A stretch of 64,000 nt of DNA from positions 32,516,066 through 32,580,065 of the forward strand of contig CM036765.1 in the NCBI GenBank assembly GCA_020796225.1, written 5' to 3'. Of this stretch, positions 48,601 through 59,325 are shown piece after piece. This stretch comes from Arion vulgaris (lineage: Eukaryota; Mollusca; Gastropoda; Stylommatophora; Arionidae). A program made the position numbers and the translations under genes. The notes beneath the pieces were generated by a model, which saw nothing but the letters and a program-made list of their open reading frames with translations, had not been told where the DNA came from and ran no database searches. The number at the start of each line of letters is the position of its first letter. Position 1 is the first letter of the stretch.

Positions 48601-48806
48601 GATATCCCTTCATGATTAGTAGTTATCACTTTTAGTACACACATATAAGGGAGGTGTAGCTAGAAACGTACAGCGCTTGAAATATCGCAACTTTACAAGA
48701 GATAATTTGAATGATATCCCTTCATGATTAGTAGTTATCACTTTTAGTAACACATATAAGGGAGGGTGTAGAAACGTACGGCGCTTGAAATATCGCAACT
48801 TTACAT
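45690..48806 (+). repeat. 111-bp satellite array, about 28 copies
   Basis: Head-to-tail units of about 109-115 bp, each with GATAATTTGAATGATATCCC, TGATTAGTAGTTATCACTTT, ACACACATATAA, a variable G-rich segment, AGAAACGTACAGCGCTTGAA and ATATCRCAACTTTACAA. Copies are nearly identical. Length changes are confined to the G-rich segment and to a TAGCTAG/TAG choice, which breaks the frame, so the minus-strand frames that run through pairs of units are not genes. Unit phase is constant; the first unit (CTGCATG) and the junction at 48806 mark the edges. Confidence 0.97.
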
Positions 48807-49034
48807 CGAGTTGGCATGCTCTATATTTCTGCCAGATGTTCTAATTAAAATAATTCTGGCCGCTGAGAAGACATGTCTGAGGTCTGATATTTAGTTTGTA
48901 ACTTCCGTTGAGATTACCACACGCCGTACACTCATGACCTTTAGATCTGGAAATGAGGTGCTATTTGTAACCTTGAGTTTAGAGTAATACATATTTGTAA
49001 AAGAAAACCACTACAGCTGGAGATTAAAGAAAGT

Positions 49035-49245
49035 GATTATAAATTAGAACCACTTGACTGGAACCCACAATTGAAGAAAAGAGTTGACGAGCTTAAGGAT
49101 ACATGATACTGAACAATAGAAGAGGAGGTCCTAGATGTTGGAGTATCATTGATATCGTTTTGGGTTGATTGTTTAGAATAGAACTCGGTGAAGATAGGAC
49201 ATCTTGAAGTCTTATGTTCTACATGGAACAAGATGGTTCAGTAGT
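49035..49245 (+). mobile_element. LINE 3' end fragment, sense
   Basis: The plus strand reads LEPLDWNPQLKKRVDELKDT, then, with stops, TIEEEVLDVGVSL and finally MFYMEQDG. The LxWNPQ block and the distal LCSTRN/MEQD-like end fit a LINE C-terminal tail. Strongly decayed. It begins 230 bp after the satellite array. Confidence 0.45.
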
Positions 49246-49324
49246 TGTTATTTATGTGTTTTTCTATATAGTCTTCACAAGCAAGCTGTGCGAAGTATAA
49301 TTTTATTCCTATCTTTCTGTTATA

Positions 49325-49826
49325 AGCTACATAGGGCTTCCAAGTAATTTATCCACACCGCTCTATCCTGGACAAATTCTCTGTTATTGAGTCCAATATT
49401 TCTCGCCCCTCTCAGTAAAGTTCGTTTCAGGGTGTACCTAGGGCATCCTTTCTTTCTTTTCCTTGACCTCCCACTTCAATGCCTGCTTTGTAATTCTTTG
49501 ATAATTTCTTCTCAGGGTAGGCTCAACATATCTCCATCTTCTCCCCTTTATAACAGTTGTTACTAGAGATTGACTAGACTTCTTCTCTTGATTGTATCAC
49601 TTCTCATGAATTCATCTCATTTTATGTTTATTATTCTTAGCAGTCATCTATTTTCAAATACATTCAGCTTACTTTCTATATCTTTAGTCATTTTCCAACT
49701 CTCGCTGGCGTATATTAAGAGTGACATAACATTGGATTTGAAAATTCGTAATCTAGTTTTAAAACTACATAACGTGGAGCTGCATATTTTATTTAAAACT
49801 TTTAAAAGCTGATGTTGCGATGACAA
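49325..49826 (-). mobile_element. LINE RT C-terminal and tail (family 2), antisense
   Basis: The minus strand reads STLCSFKTRLRIFKSNVMSL, LIYASESWKMTKDIESKLNV and FENR. In RTE-like and related LINEs the block TKLRIFNSNVKSVLLYGSETW closes the reverse transcriptase domain. Further along the minus strand come KGCPRYTLKRTLLRGARNIG and a VQDRAVWINYLEAL end, shared with the fragment at 14525-14660. The frame is broken in between. It is 5'-truncated. Confidence 0.8.
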
Positions 49827-50289
49827 TTGGTAGCGTATTTTTTTTTAGTGCTAGGTATAGGTAGTACATTCGCATAATATCTTCCCGTACACTTTTCTAT
49901 CAATTCCTCGACTATTTATTTCTTTTTTAGTTTGCCAGAAAAAACCCTGATACAAATGTAACAGCCAATCCTAAAGTGTCTATTTATAGATGTGGTCTGA
50001 CTTGTTTTACCACAGCCAACTCTAATATGGTTATCGGACGCTAAGGTTTTACGTTACATGCTTTTCTGCAGACACCGTCTGTTGATGTAGGGCTTAAATA
50101 GTTATTTACTTATGTTACTTTTTGGTAATAGTAACTATTCGTTACTTTTGTAACAAATAATCGTTACTTGCGTGATTGTTCGTTATTAGCATTGCTACTG
50201 TCAAGACAAAAATTCTAAAGTAATTAAAGAATCATTATCAAAAGAAAGATAACATTAGAAAATAATAATAAAACGCAAATTTGTTTGTT
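49827..50289. other. AT-rich stretch with hAT-like motif
   Basis: GTAACTATTCGTTACTTTTG at about 50128-50147 is the reverse complement of motifs at 52292 and 54743 and may be part of a hAT-type end. No other feature. Confidence 0.3.
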
Positions 50290-50430
50290 ATGTAGCTGAT
50301 TAAAGCCTCTTTAAGCTGAGGCGCGGTTTATTCAACCTATAAGGACTAACCTTGTTTTGATTATATCAGAGTGTGTTATACCAACAAACATAAAACATAG
50401 GAATTAACTCATTTCGGAGGATCCAATTTA
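50290..50430 (+). repeat. Unclassified interspersed repeat R, copy 2
   Basis: The shared blocks with 52700-52850 are CTCTTTAAGC, TCAACCTA(T)AAGGAC, GATTATATCAGAGTG, CCAACAAACATAAAA, GGAATTAACTC.TTTC and GGATCCAATT. About 75% alike by eye. No terminal repeats or coding signal. Confidence 0.65.
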
Positions 50431-50984
50431 TATATGACCTGTATTATGCAGATTTCTTATATAATATTATTTATATGTATATATATCAAAGGCAACGTTG
50501 TTGCCTTGTGTGATGTGATGTGATGTGTGTGTGTTTCATAATGTTTAGCATACTTATACTTCTGACATACATCGAACATGAAAATTGAACATGTTGTTAG
50601 TTAACTTGCATAGTTTAGACAGTATTAAACAAGTATTTTCTATGTACTTTGGGGTTATTTCTTGATGTCCTAAAAATAAAACTTGATTACACAACTCTTA
50701 TAATGGGTAAGAGAGATAATATTCTCTTTTCATACTGTGAATGTTACTCAGTTCTGACTGTGTTTGTGTTATGACACAATAAATTGTGTTATGAGGTTTA
50801 GTTTTGGGGTTACGTAGTTTGCAGTATGTATCACATTAACATGCGACTAATTTTAGCTGCGTTTATAAACTAAAAGGTTCAGTTCAAATGGACATAAATA
50901 GCTCTATTTGAAATGTCACTATAGTGACTAATGGCGTGATTAGCGCAGATTTCTGTACCGCTGTATCGGTTTAATTGTAGAGAT

Positions 50985-51140
50985 TGAATTACGCATTCAT
51001 ACTTGGTACGGGATATGTCACATTGATCATGTTGATTCGTATGTCTTCTTCTTATTTGCGTTCGTTCTTTACCACCAATTTTAATCACTCTGTGATATGT
51101 TTGATCTTTGCCAAGAACGTGTTGCACATTGGTTTGATTC
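50985..51140 (-). mobile_element. SINE-A, subfamily 2, 3' part, inverted
   Basis: The reverse complement gives CCAATGTGCAACACGTTCTT, GGCAAAGATCAAACATATCA, CAGAGTGATTAAAATTGGT, AAGAACGAACGCAAATAAGA and an AGAAG tail. This is the 3' half of the elements at 52853 and 57685; the 5' half with the GTCGTAAGAGG core is missing. Confidence 0.8.
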
Positions 51141-51654
51141 GTATGTAAGTTTCAACTACTACTTTCGGTCTCAAAGCCATGGACTAAAATGTTAGTAGGG
51201 ATAGTTCCCTTTGTTTATAGTCTGTACACATGGATCAATGTAAGGTCAATTAAATTGACCAGGATTAAAAATTACACAAATAAATATCTTGGATTTCAAA
51301 ATATGATGGCGTTGTTATTTAGGTAATGTAAAGAATAATGTAATATAATCACTTATATTTGTTCCTCGTATACACTTGAAACTAAAACTATGAACAAATG
51401 TGCTTAGAACGGACTGGAATCTAATGTCGGAATTACTTCTTTTTCTTATATTCTGTTTTATATGACTTGTTTCAGCTATAAGCATAGACCAAATGTTCAT
51501 ACAAGATCCTACAGACACATACAGAGGCCGTGTCAAACTCTCCCATAAGAAACAACGTCGGTTTACTTTCTTCACGCGTCATTTGTTATCACCATCATCA
51601 TTCGTTCCTTAAATACACTGAATATTATAGAACTTCATTATACATTTTATACCT
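51141..51654. other. Stretch with no recognisable feature
   Basis: Nothing supported. Confidence 0.5.
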
Positions 51655-52090
51655 ACTTTGTGTTATCAGAGCCAAAACATGGTCAATGAGCAAAGCGCAG
51701 TCACAAAAAATAACTACATGGGAAATGCGTTGCCTACGAAAAGTTACCAACAACACCAGAAAAGACAGAATCACCAACATCATCATAAGAAAGAAAGTTG
51801 GCACATAACCTTGCTTGAATTACATTGAGAAACAAAGAATGAAGTGGTTTGGCCACTTAATAAGAATGCATCCAAACTCCACAGTGTACAAAGTCTTCTA
51901 CAACAGAACATCGGGAAAGAAGGAAAAAGGAAGACCACGAAAAGATGGTTAGATGGCATAGCAGAATCATGTGAAAGAACAAAAGTAACAATCACCCAAG
52001 CCACCAGAAGAGCAAGACAAAAACAGAAAACCACGACACTGGACAACAACCCGGTAGCAGTGTGACGATAAAAGAAGAAGAAGAATGATA
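51655..52090 (+). mobile_element. LINE 3' end with (GAA)n tail, sense
   Basis: Frame blocks: KTWSMSKAQSQKITTWEMRC, LRKVTNNTRKDRITNIIIRK, KVG, a stop, then in another frame KQRMKWFGHLIRMHPNSTVY and GKKEKGRPRK. This is the C-terminal half after the RT domain in RTE-like and related LINEs (W..T......I...EM+.LR...G.TR.DRI.N..IR..LG ... L+W.GHv.RM ... GRPRk+W.d). The element ends ACGATAAAAGAAGAAGAAG. One stop and one frame change make it inactive. Confidence 0.8.
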
Positions 52091-52209
52091 CATTTTCATG
52101 CGACAGAAATATCATTAGGAAGTGAAAATCAAAAAGCGGGTACCGTGAGAGCAAGGAGCATAATTTGGCTGGAAAGTTATACTATCCAACCATTCACGTA
52201 GGGGACGAC

Positions 52210-52325
52210 ACAAACTGGTGGACACAGTAGTGCTAATTAACGAATACTTTTTCCAAGGTGCTACTCAGTACTTTCAGATCCAGGTAATACTAGGTATTCG
52301 AGTAACGAATAGTTACTTTTCGATT
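52210..52325. mobile_element. Possible hAT-related fragment
   Basis: GGTATTCGAGTAACGAATAG at about 52292-52311 contains the near-palindrome TATTCGAGTAACGAATA. The same motif occurs near 54743 close to a CGAACATCACTA end. Suggestive of hAT subterminal sequence, not proven. Confidence 0.3.
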
Positions 52326-52580
52326 TATAAACAATGGTCTGGTACAGTCATTATGTTCGTACAGAAAGACCGCACACTGCCTGAAAAGAATATAATTACG
52401 ACCCACATGTTCGGATCGCAGAATAACAATCTACCCTCTCATTTGTGATCATTTGGTTTACTTGATTACGTTAATTTCAGGAGTAGAACGCTTTAGTATA
52501 GAAGGTAAACTGCATCACATAGATCTATGTTACTTGCTGACCACTGAGTGTATATGTATGCTGTTATTAGAATATTTATG

Positions 52581-52584
<4 letters not shown>

Positions 52585-52616
<32 letters not shown>

Positions 52617-52620
52617 AAGA
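52585..52620. repeat. (GA)n microsatellite
   Basis: About 14 GA repeats then GAAA repeats. Confidence 0.9.
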
Positions 52621-52689
52621 AAACACCCACATTTGACTAAGATTGTCACATTTATCCACCTCTCACAAAAAGTTCCAATGATTCATTAT

Positions 52690-52852
52690 TTTCTTTGTTG
52701 TTTAGGGGATTATAGTCTCTTTAAGCAGATACACGCTCTTTTCAACCTAAGGACGCACCTTTAATTGGTTATATCAGAGCGGGTGTAGGTCAACAAACAT
52801 GAAAAATAAGAATTAACTCCTTTCAGGGGATATTGGAAGATCCAATTTCGCC
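52690..52852 (+). repeat. Unclassified interspersed repeat R, copy 3
   Basis: The fullest copy: CTCTTTAAGC, TTTTCAACCTAAGGACGCAC, GGTTATATCAGAGCGGG, GGTCAACAAACATGAAAAAT, AAGAATTAACTCCTTTCAGG and GGATATTGGAAGATCCAATT. It runs directly into the 5' end of SINE-A at about 52853, as may also happen at 63885-63925. Confidence 0.65.
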
Positions 52853-53105
52853 CGAGGGGTTACCGGGGCCCAAATTTGGGATGTAAAGAATAGAACCACT
52901 GTTACTTGCCACGCATGTCGTAAGAGGCGGCTAAGGAGGTTTGGCTGAAATCGGATGCATGTGTCCTACGCGTGTAGAAGTCTATGCGTTTAGGGCCTAC
53001 AACCAATGTGCAACGTATACACGTTCTTGGCAAAGATCAAACATATCACAAAGAGTGATTAAAATTGGTCGTAAAGAACGAACGCAAAGAAGAAGAGAAG
53101 ATCCA
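52853..53105 (+). mobile_element. SINE-A, subfamily 2, copy 1
   Basis: It starts CCCGAGGGGTTACCGGGGCC, then the core ACGCATGTCGTAAGAGGCGG, GAAATCGGATGCATGTGTCC, AGTCTATGCGTTTAGGGCCT, AAAGATCAAACATATCACAA and GATTAAAATTGGTCGTAAAG, with a GAAGAAGAGAAG tail. It differs from subfamily 1 in the middle third, where it carries a block with ACGTATACACGTTCTTGG. Confidence 0.85.
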
Positions 53106-54297
53106 ATGATCCACAACATACGTATATTTTTTGTATAGTCCCATTGCTTCCTACAATACTTATTCTCCCATCTTCTAACAGCCAATCGTTCCACATCACA
53201 TTTACGCTACCCTCGTACAGTACCAATATTCTTTACCACACTTATTCTCCCGTCTTTCAGTTTCAATGTTTGCCAGCCCGTTTATTTTCCCCCTACAGTA
53301 TGGTCTCAATCTTTCTTGTCACGCTGTCTTAATGTTTCTGACCATACTTTATAACTTCTACAGTACCGGTGTTATTATTAATTGTGACAGGTAAGTAATT
53401 CGGGAAAAGAGATAAGCCTGTGCTCATCTAAAGCCGATACGAAGTGTGGAGGTTAACTGTGATGGAGTGCGACAGGTGTAAGAATAGGTCCAGGTAAACC
53501 GCTGAATTAACTACAGGAGAGGGCCGGCAAAAATGTGCAGAGAGTGTGAGGGAGTGAGCAGGTATGCTCTCCCCGGAAGTCAAGACATTTGTCACTTCAT
53601 CTTTCGTGTCTTGCTGTAATAGACATGAGCTCAGAGAGATGATTGGTTGAATCGTCCAGACATGAAGTTCATACTAATACTGCTACCAGATGTTTGAGCA
53701 TTGTCAGTGTGTACAACGCTACACGGTTGCTTTGGTCTGACACGCTGTGTGTGGGCGGACGTGCGCGCACATTTGACTTTACTGAACCCTTTAGTTTTCA
53801 TGTTCCTGTCTTTTACTGTACCAGACGATATTGATTGCTCTTCTATCTGATCATCTGTCCCAGATGCTGGTTTATACATATTATATTTATTTATTCAGAT
53901 GAGAATCAGTATTGCTTCTGAAATATAGATTAGACTGTTGCACATGGATTATGTAGACTTGTTGTTTGCATACATCGCGTCATTTGCAACAGTAATTTGA
54001 CTTGTACATTAGAGAAAATAGTCTTTTGTTTAATCCAAACATTGTAAACACACTCTATCAGCTTAAATATGGAGTCTTTGAGCGGGTCAATCAACACCTT
54101 ACTGACTAGGGGCTGCCTAGTTTAAGACGGACGATAGATGATCAGTGCAGCTGAATAGTTACTCCCAATGTCGAAAGCAACATGTGCTTTTTTCTTCGCC
54201 AATTTGGAGGGACTTCTAACCCGTGACTGTCGCTTTCCGTGTTGTTTCCCAGTCGAAATCAAGGATGAAGTGTCATTTGTATTTAGATTTCTTGCCT
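53106..54297. other. Stretch with no confident feature
   Basis: GC-richer at 53390-53620 but with no recognised motif or credible frame. Confidence 0.45.
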
Positions 54298-54405
54298 ACC
54301 CACAGGTTCTCCAGATTTACGATGTTCGTGGCACCGAACCGAAGGGTTGCGATGTACATGGCACCGAGCCGAAGAGCTGAAAGCTCAAGTGCTTCTGGAA
54401 CGAAA
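54298..54405 (+). mobile_element. SINE family C, 5'-truncated copy
   Basis: The tRNA head is missing. The body from CCACAGGTTCTCCAGATTTA through GTGGCACCGAACCGAAGGG and ATGGCACCGAGCCGAAGAGC to AAGTGCTTCTGGA matches 9553-9765. The loss of the 5' half is typical of target-primed reverse transcription. Confidence 0.8.
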
Positions 54406-54734
54406 AGAAAATTCTAAATGTAAGTCCATACGTTTGGAATTGAGTAGGGGATTCCAGAAGATGAAATAGCTTATACGTAACCATCAATTTCCTTAGTGTC
54501 CATCACTTCCTGATTTTTGGTCGAGGTTTACTTCTTTAGCCTTCTGCATAACCGTGCTGATCCACAAGACTGATGATTTTCTTCCCTAGTCCTTAGCTCT
54601 CCCGAACCCCAAACATGGTAGTAGGATTGACAATTAAAGTTAGTACCGCCTACTGGCATACGGTAGCCTGTGAACCACCTGATAGGAAACAATATAACTA
54701 GAAGTGGTAAAATAAAGATTACTTTGTGATACTA

Positions 54735-54794
54735 TAGAGCCAGGCAATAACGAGTATTCGAGTAACGAATAATTACAATGCGAACATCACTAAT
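54735..54794 (-). mobile_element. hAT-like terminus (candidate)
   Basis: Read on the minus strand this is TAGTGATGTTCGCATTGTAA followed by TTATTCGTTACTCGAATAC. Ends of the form TAGTGATG/CAGTGATG with nearby TATTCGNTACTCGAAT-type motifs are common among hAT DNA transposons. The opposite end was not located. Confidence 0.4.
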
Positions 54795-55364
54795 GTTCAC
54801 AATTTAGGGGTAAATCTAAATCAAATCTTATTGACGTCAAGCGCTGTCTAACGAAGATACACTATTCTTCCAACGGTCACAGCACAGTGTTTCCTAGAAA
54901 TCCTGAGAAATTATTTGCCTTGGTACATCATTAGAAATCAAAACACAAATTATTGTTGCTCATAACATTTTGATTTGTTTCGAATATCCGCTATCATGTT
55001 TTGAAGTATCAAAATGTTTGAGTTCAAATGAAAATCCATAAAGAAATAAACAATAAAACCACCAATCCATTTTTTAAATGATTTGGGGCGAAGCCAGGTA
55101 AAATGTGTGGCATATGTTATAAAATAGAATTCCTAAATTGTTTTCTTTGTGTTTGTCCATCGGAACGAATGTTCACGAACCTCATAACGGAATGCAATAA
55201 AATATACTATATGCAGGGTCACATTTTATTATTTTAGCCAACACACAAAACTTATTTCGGTTATTGATATTTGGTTATACATTAGATATCTGTACTAGAA
55301 GTTGAGTTTAGTAATTCTACAGATTAATCATATAGTTTTATTTTATTTTTTTCATATGTATTTT

Positions 55365-55424
<60 letters not shown>

Positions 55425-57009
55425 TCCGCCCATTCTCCATCCTCTGATATGACAAGAAAGTTAACGAATTGTTTAGCTGTTTTTACCTATGATACCTAAC
55501 TGGGCCACTAAAATATAACCAAAAACACAGGAAGGGAGGGGAGGGGGTCGTTTTAAATCGTAATTTCTACAATGTTCTTATGTTTGAAGAAGACACCACA
55601 TGTCTTAATGTCTTCTTAGCTTTTGAAGTGAGAAGAAAAGTTGCTTTCTTTAAGCTGTACACTATCACGACATTGCGCTGGTCATATAAATTTACATTAT
55701 AATGTTGCAGTAGCGGCACGTGATCTTTTTGGTTTGTGGGGCCAGACAGAAATTTTCGGAAAAATCATGGTTTCGGTTAGGATATATTGTAATGTATAAA
55801 ATAATAAATACACGTTATACCTTATTTTTGGTGGAGTCTGGCCCTTAATGACAAGCCGCCACTGCAATGTCGTATTATTAAGTGATCGTTTGTACTAACA
55901 AACATAAAGACAAACGTTAAGAAGTTGGAAATTAAGAATATCTTAGTTGCACAATCGCGAGACGAGTCGTGTAGGCGACATTTTTGAATATAAAAATACA
56001 TTTTGAAATTGAAGCAAACCTCCACATTTTATGACCCCCGAGCGAAGCTTGGTACTCTGACTTGTATTTAATATACAATTATAGCTCAAATTGAATATGT
56101 ATATTAGTTTCGAAAGTGTCTCACATTTCTAGTGATCTCTCCTAGGGAATTCTTACACTGCCTGATCGTAGCGTAGGAAAATTGTTCGTGTTTGTGTAAG
56201 CAGTAATGCATTATTCATATATAGACTGTCATTGGGGACAACCATTTTGTTCGTTCAGATTGTATTGTATAAACTGATATAATAACTGTCAAATACTTTA
56301 TTTGTCATATAATAGAACTTGAGTACATTAGTCCTAACCAAATGGTACATTACATCTCTAAAGAATGATAATTGCAAGAATTCTATAGATATCTCCTGGA
56401 AACTAAACACCGAACACCAAAGTAGAAAATTCAGAAATAACATCCCAGATTCGAATCATTGACTTGCGGGAACGACACGGTCGAGTAGCACTTTGTCACG
56501 CTGAAATTATAGTAGAATCATTCTATGACACCACTTCCGCAACTACGGAATATGGATCTAGGTAATCCGGATCTAGGTAATCCAGATATATTGATACAAG
56601 TTTTTTAATAACTTTTGATAATAATTTAGAAACAGTATAATTTGCTGGTTGGACACACTCTGTACTACTTTCAGAAATGTGTGCTCATCTATCAAAAATT
56701 ATACGGTTGCATTTCCTGGATAAAATGTATTGAAATTTGACATGTGGGCTACAAATATGATTGATACTGATATTTTTTGGTTGCAATTATAAAAATCATT
56801 CCTTATAATAATTTCCTCTTTGGTTTTTTTTTTAAATACGTGAGACTGTCAAAACAAGTATACACGTTTTTTGTCTTCATATTCATCTGTTCAGTTAAAA
56901 AAAACGAAACCACGTGATAGCATTACGTTAAGAAATAGCCAGTTAATTTGCACGAGAATTTACACATTTTTATCTGTGGGCATGCCAAGTTGAACGGACT
57001 ATAGTACTC
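54795..57009. other. Plain stretch with a (CT)n and a 14-bp duplication
   Basis: A (CT)n run lies at 55369-55422, and GGATCTAGGTAATCC is duplicated in tandem at 56553-56583. No coding or RNA feature. Confidence 0.5.
55369..55422. repeat. (CT)n microsatellite
   Basis: About 26 pure CT repeats. Confidence 0.95.
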
Positions 57010-57235
57010 CCTCAGTCACGTGTATACACAATTCAAGATTGGAAATTCAGCCATGTGTACACGGCCGGGACATGCACATTAGACTGCAGAACACATACTT
57101 CAAGACTGCTCTGAATATGATGCACTGAGGCAAACTCACTGGCCTAATGAAACAACGTTGGGTAGAAAACTGCATGGACCTCTGTCTGAGCTACAAATGA
57201 CATGATGTTTATACAATTGACAACGTGCATATATA
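57010..57235 (+). mobile_element. LINE 3' end, sense
   Basis: The plus strand reads CTRPGHAH, a stop, TAEHILQDCSEYDALRQTHW, PNETTLGRKLHGPLSELQMT. This is the Cys-rich C-terminal end of Jockey-like LINEs with an RNase H domain (CxCGxxxxTAEHILQxCPxYxxLRxxxWP..TxLxxKLxGxxxEL). The first part is decayed, the last 45 codons are well preserved. A family B SINE follows immediately. Confidence 0.75.
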
Positions 57236-57240
57236 GACAA

Positions 57241-57520
57241 TGGGAGCCGCTGTAGCGTAGTTGTTAGTGAACTCGCTTCTCAATGCTGGGGGTTTGGGTT
57301 CAGCTCCCGAAATGCGCGTGGAATTTTTCCCGAACGCGACGGTTCTCAGGTCGACCCAGCCTCAACTGGGTACCAGACATGCTCTGGGAAAGTAAAGGCG
57401 GCCGGCGTGATGCTGACCACATCACCCATCGTGTGCCGACGGTCAATGAAAAAACAGGCCTAACACTGTATTGACCTATATACCACGAGGTATGAAAGGG
57501 TTCCTTTACTTTACTTACTT
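57241..57520 (+). mobile_element. tRNA-derived SINE, family B, full-length copy
   Basis: The A box TAGCGTAGTTG (57252-57262) is perfect and the B-box-like GGTTCAGCTCC is at 57296-57306, with tRNA spacing. The body reads GGAATTTTTCCCGAACGCGA, TCAGGTCGACCCAGCCTCAA, then a TGATGCTGACCACATCACCC block and a TATGAAAGGGTTCC end with a CTTTACTTTACTTACTTTT tail. Partial copies lie at 19145-19430 and 35985-36108. Confidence 0.9.
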
Positions 57521-57684
57521 TTACATATAGACAATAGGTTCGTCTGAATGACGAGGTACATTGATGATAGGGAAAGTAAGCCTCCACGCAAAAATCAGTC
57601 AATAGCAGCATACTTGGCGCCCTGACTACGCCTGAATTCATAGCGGACGAGCAAAAAGAAGAAGACGATATAGAAAGTCATTTG

Positions 57685-57950
57685 TCGCCCGAGTGGTTAC
57701 CAGGGCCCAAATTTGGACTGTCAAGAATAGAACCACTGTTACCTGCCACGCATGTCGTAAGAGGCGACTAAGGAGGTTTGGCTGAAATCGGATGCACATG
57801 TCCTAAACGTGCAGAAGTCTATGCGTTTAGGGCCTACCAAACCAATGTGCAACGTATACACGTTCTTGGCAATGATCAAGCATATCACAAAGAGTGATTA
57901 AAATTGGTCGTAAAGAACGAACGCAAAGAAGAAGAAGAGGTGAAAGTCAA
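57685..57950 (+). mobile_element. SINE-A, subfamily 2, copy 2
   Basis: Nearly identical to 52853-53105: GCCCGAGTGGTTACCAGGGC, CACGCATGTCGTAAGAGGCG, AATCGGATGCACATGTCCTA, AAGAACGAACGCAAAGAAGA. It has a longer (AAG)n tail. The close similarity suggests recent activity of this subfamily. Confidence 0.9.
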
Positions 57951-58179
57951 TTGTACTGCACTCATCCAACATGACTAAGAGACCGGAGAACATCCCCCTT
58001 ATACTCCCCGACAATCGATGCTATTGATGCAAGCCTGCCTGCTCTCCAATTGCCTCGGAAGCCTGCATGTCCAGATCAGTAAAACCACACGAGCCTCTAG
58101 AGGTTGGAATTTAACACATTAATATCACCAGCTACCTTATATTCCAAATCAGAAAGGAAGAGACTGTAGTGGGTGCTAA

Positions 58180-58325
58180 ATACGTCTCGGACTAGGAAGA
58201 CGAAGAAAAAATGTCTATGAAACCGGATGTTTGGTGCCTATGGGTCTGTAGGCGCCTAATTAGCACAAAGAACTTAGCTCTAAGACGCAAATCACACACA
58301 TACCACAAAGAGTGATTAAACGAAT
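58180..58325 (+). mobile_element. SINE-A, 3' part, diverged
   Basis: It retains AAACCGGATGTTTGGTGCC, TCTGTAGGCGCCTAATTAGC, AGCTCTAAGACGCAAATCAC and CACAAAGAGTGATTAAACG. The 5' core is missing. It resembles subfamily 1 in the middle and subfamily 2 at the end. Confidence 0.6.
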
Positions 58326-59325
58326 GATTGATGTATAGCGAATGAAATCAAGAAACTACGAGGTTTTAAAAACGTTTACGTCAAGTGAACGTGTTACCAT
58401 CTGAAAAATGAAAGTAAGACTACATTTAGAATGCTCGATCTTGAAAGTTCAAAAATAACTTTGTGGAAAGCTAGAAGAGGCGTAGATTTCCGTTGAGTTC
58501 TTTACTTCTTTACCATTTTTTTTTGGTGTTGAAAAAGTGAAATCTTATGTGAGAGATTGTGTTCTTCTCTGTGATGTAAAAATATTCATTAGAATCAAAT
58601 TGACACACTAATTGGTGTGTCGCGCCGTACTGTAAAAACGAATTTGTACACATTCTTTTATTATATTCCAGAAACATCAAACGAATTCCCGTTCATGAGC
58701 AATCATCGTTTGTCTGTGAAATTGTAGATACGAAAATCTGTTATGGTAATTGAAAATATAAGAGAAATATAATTGATTGATAGAACCATCATCATTGTAC
58801 TTTGGTGAATAATCATGTGTGCTGCGATCTCTTTCGTACAGATCTCAACGGCAGTGCACGAACTCTGTAGTACCGGCGAGGTCCCTGATTATAAAAATAA
58901 TACTGCATGCAAATATTTCCTACAATACATCACTAGATTATAAAGACAATTGCACCAGACTATGGGCACACATATTTGAACGAACTATAGAACATTAATT
59001 AGTGCGTCTTCTCTATACATTCTTGAGCATCAACTTGAATATTGTTCAACGAAAGCTGCGGTAAGATTGAAGTTCCCAGTGTTTGCAAACAGATATGGTC
59101 ATCTACGTTTTCTCTTGTTTCTCACATCTTGTACATATTTGTAACAATTGTTCTGCAGCCATTGTGTCTGGGAAAATGTAACACTTGTCAAGAGATTCTG
59201 TCTTTATAACTTTTTAAACATGGCCAATGAAACGTGTTTGATCGTGTCTTGTTCTTTTTTTAATAAAATGTCTTAATCTACGAGTAATATGTATCGTCTA
59301 TCTTGTCAATTAATTGCTTTATTGT
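58326..59325. other. Stretch with no recognisable feature
   Basis: AT-rich single-copy-looking DNA leading into the minisatellite. Confidence 0.5.

Noticed and set aside
45690..48806. Minus-strand frames repeating MCVLKVITTNHEGISFKLSL through the satellite
   Set aside because: They are translations of the 111-bp unit, are broken by length variants every one or two units, and have no start or splice context.
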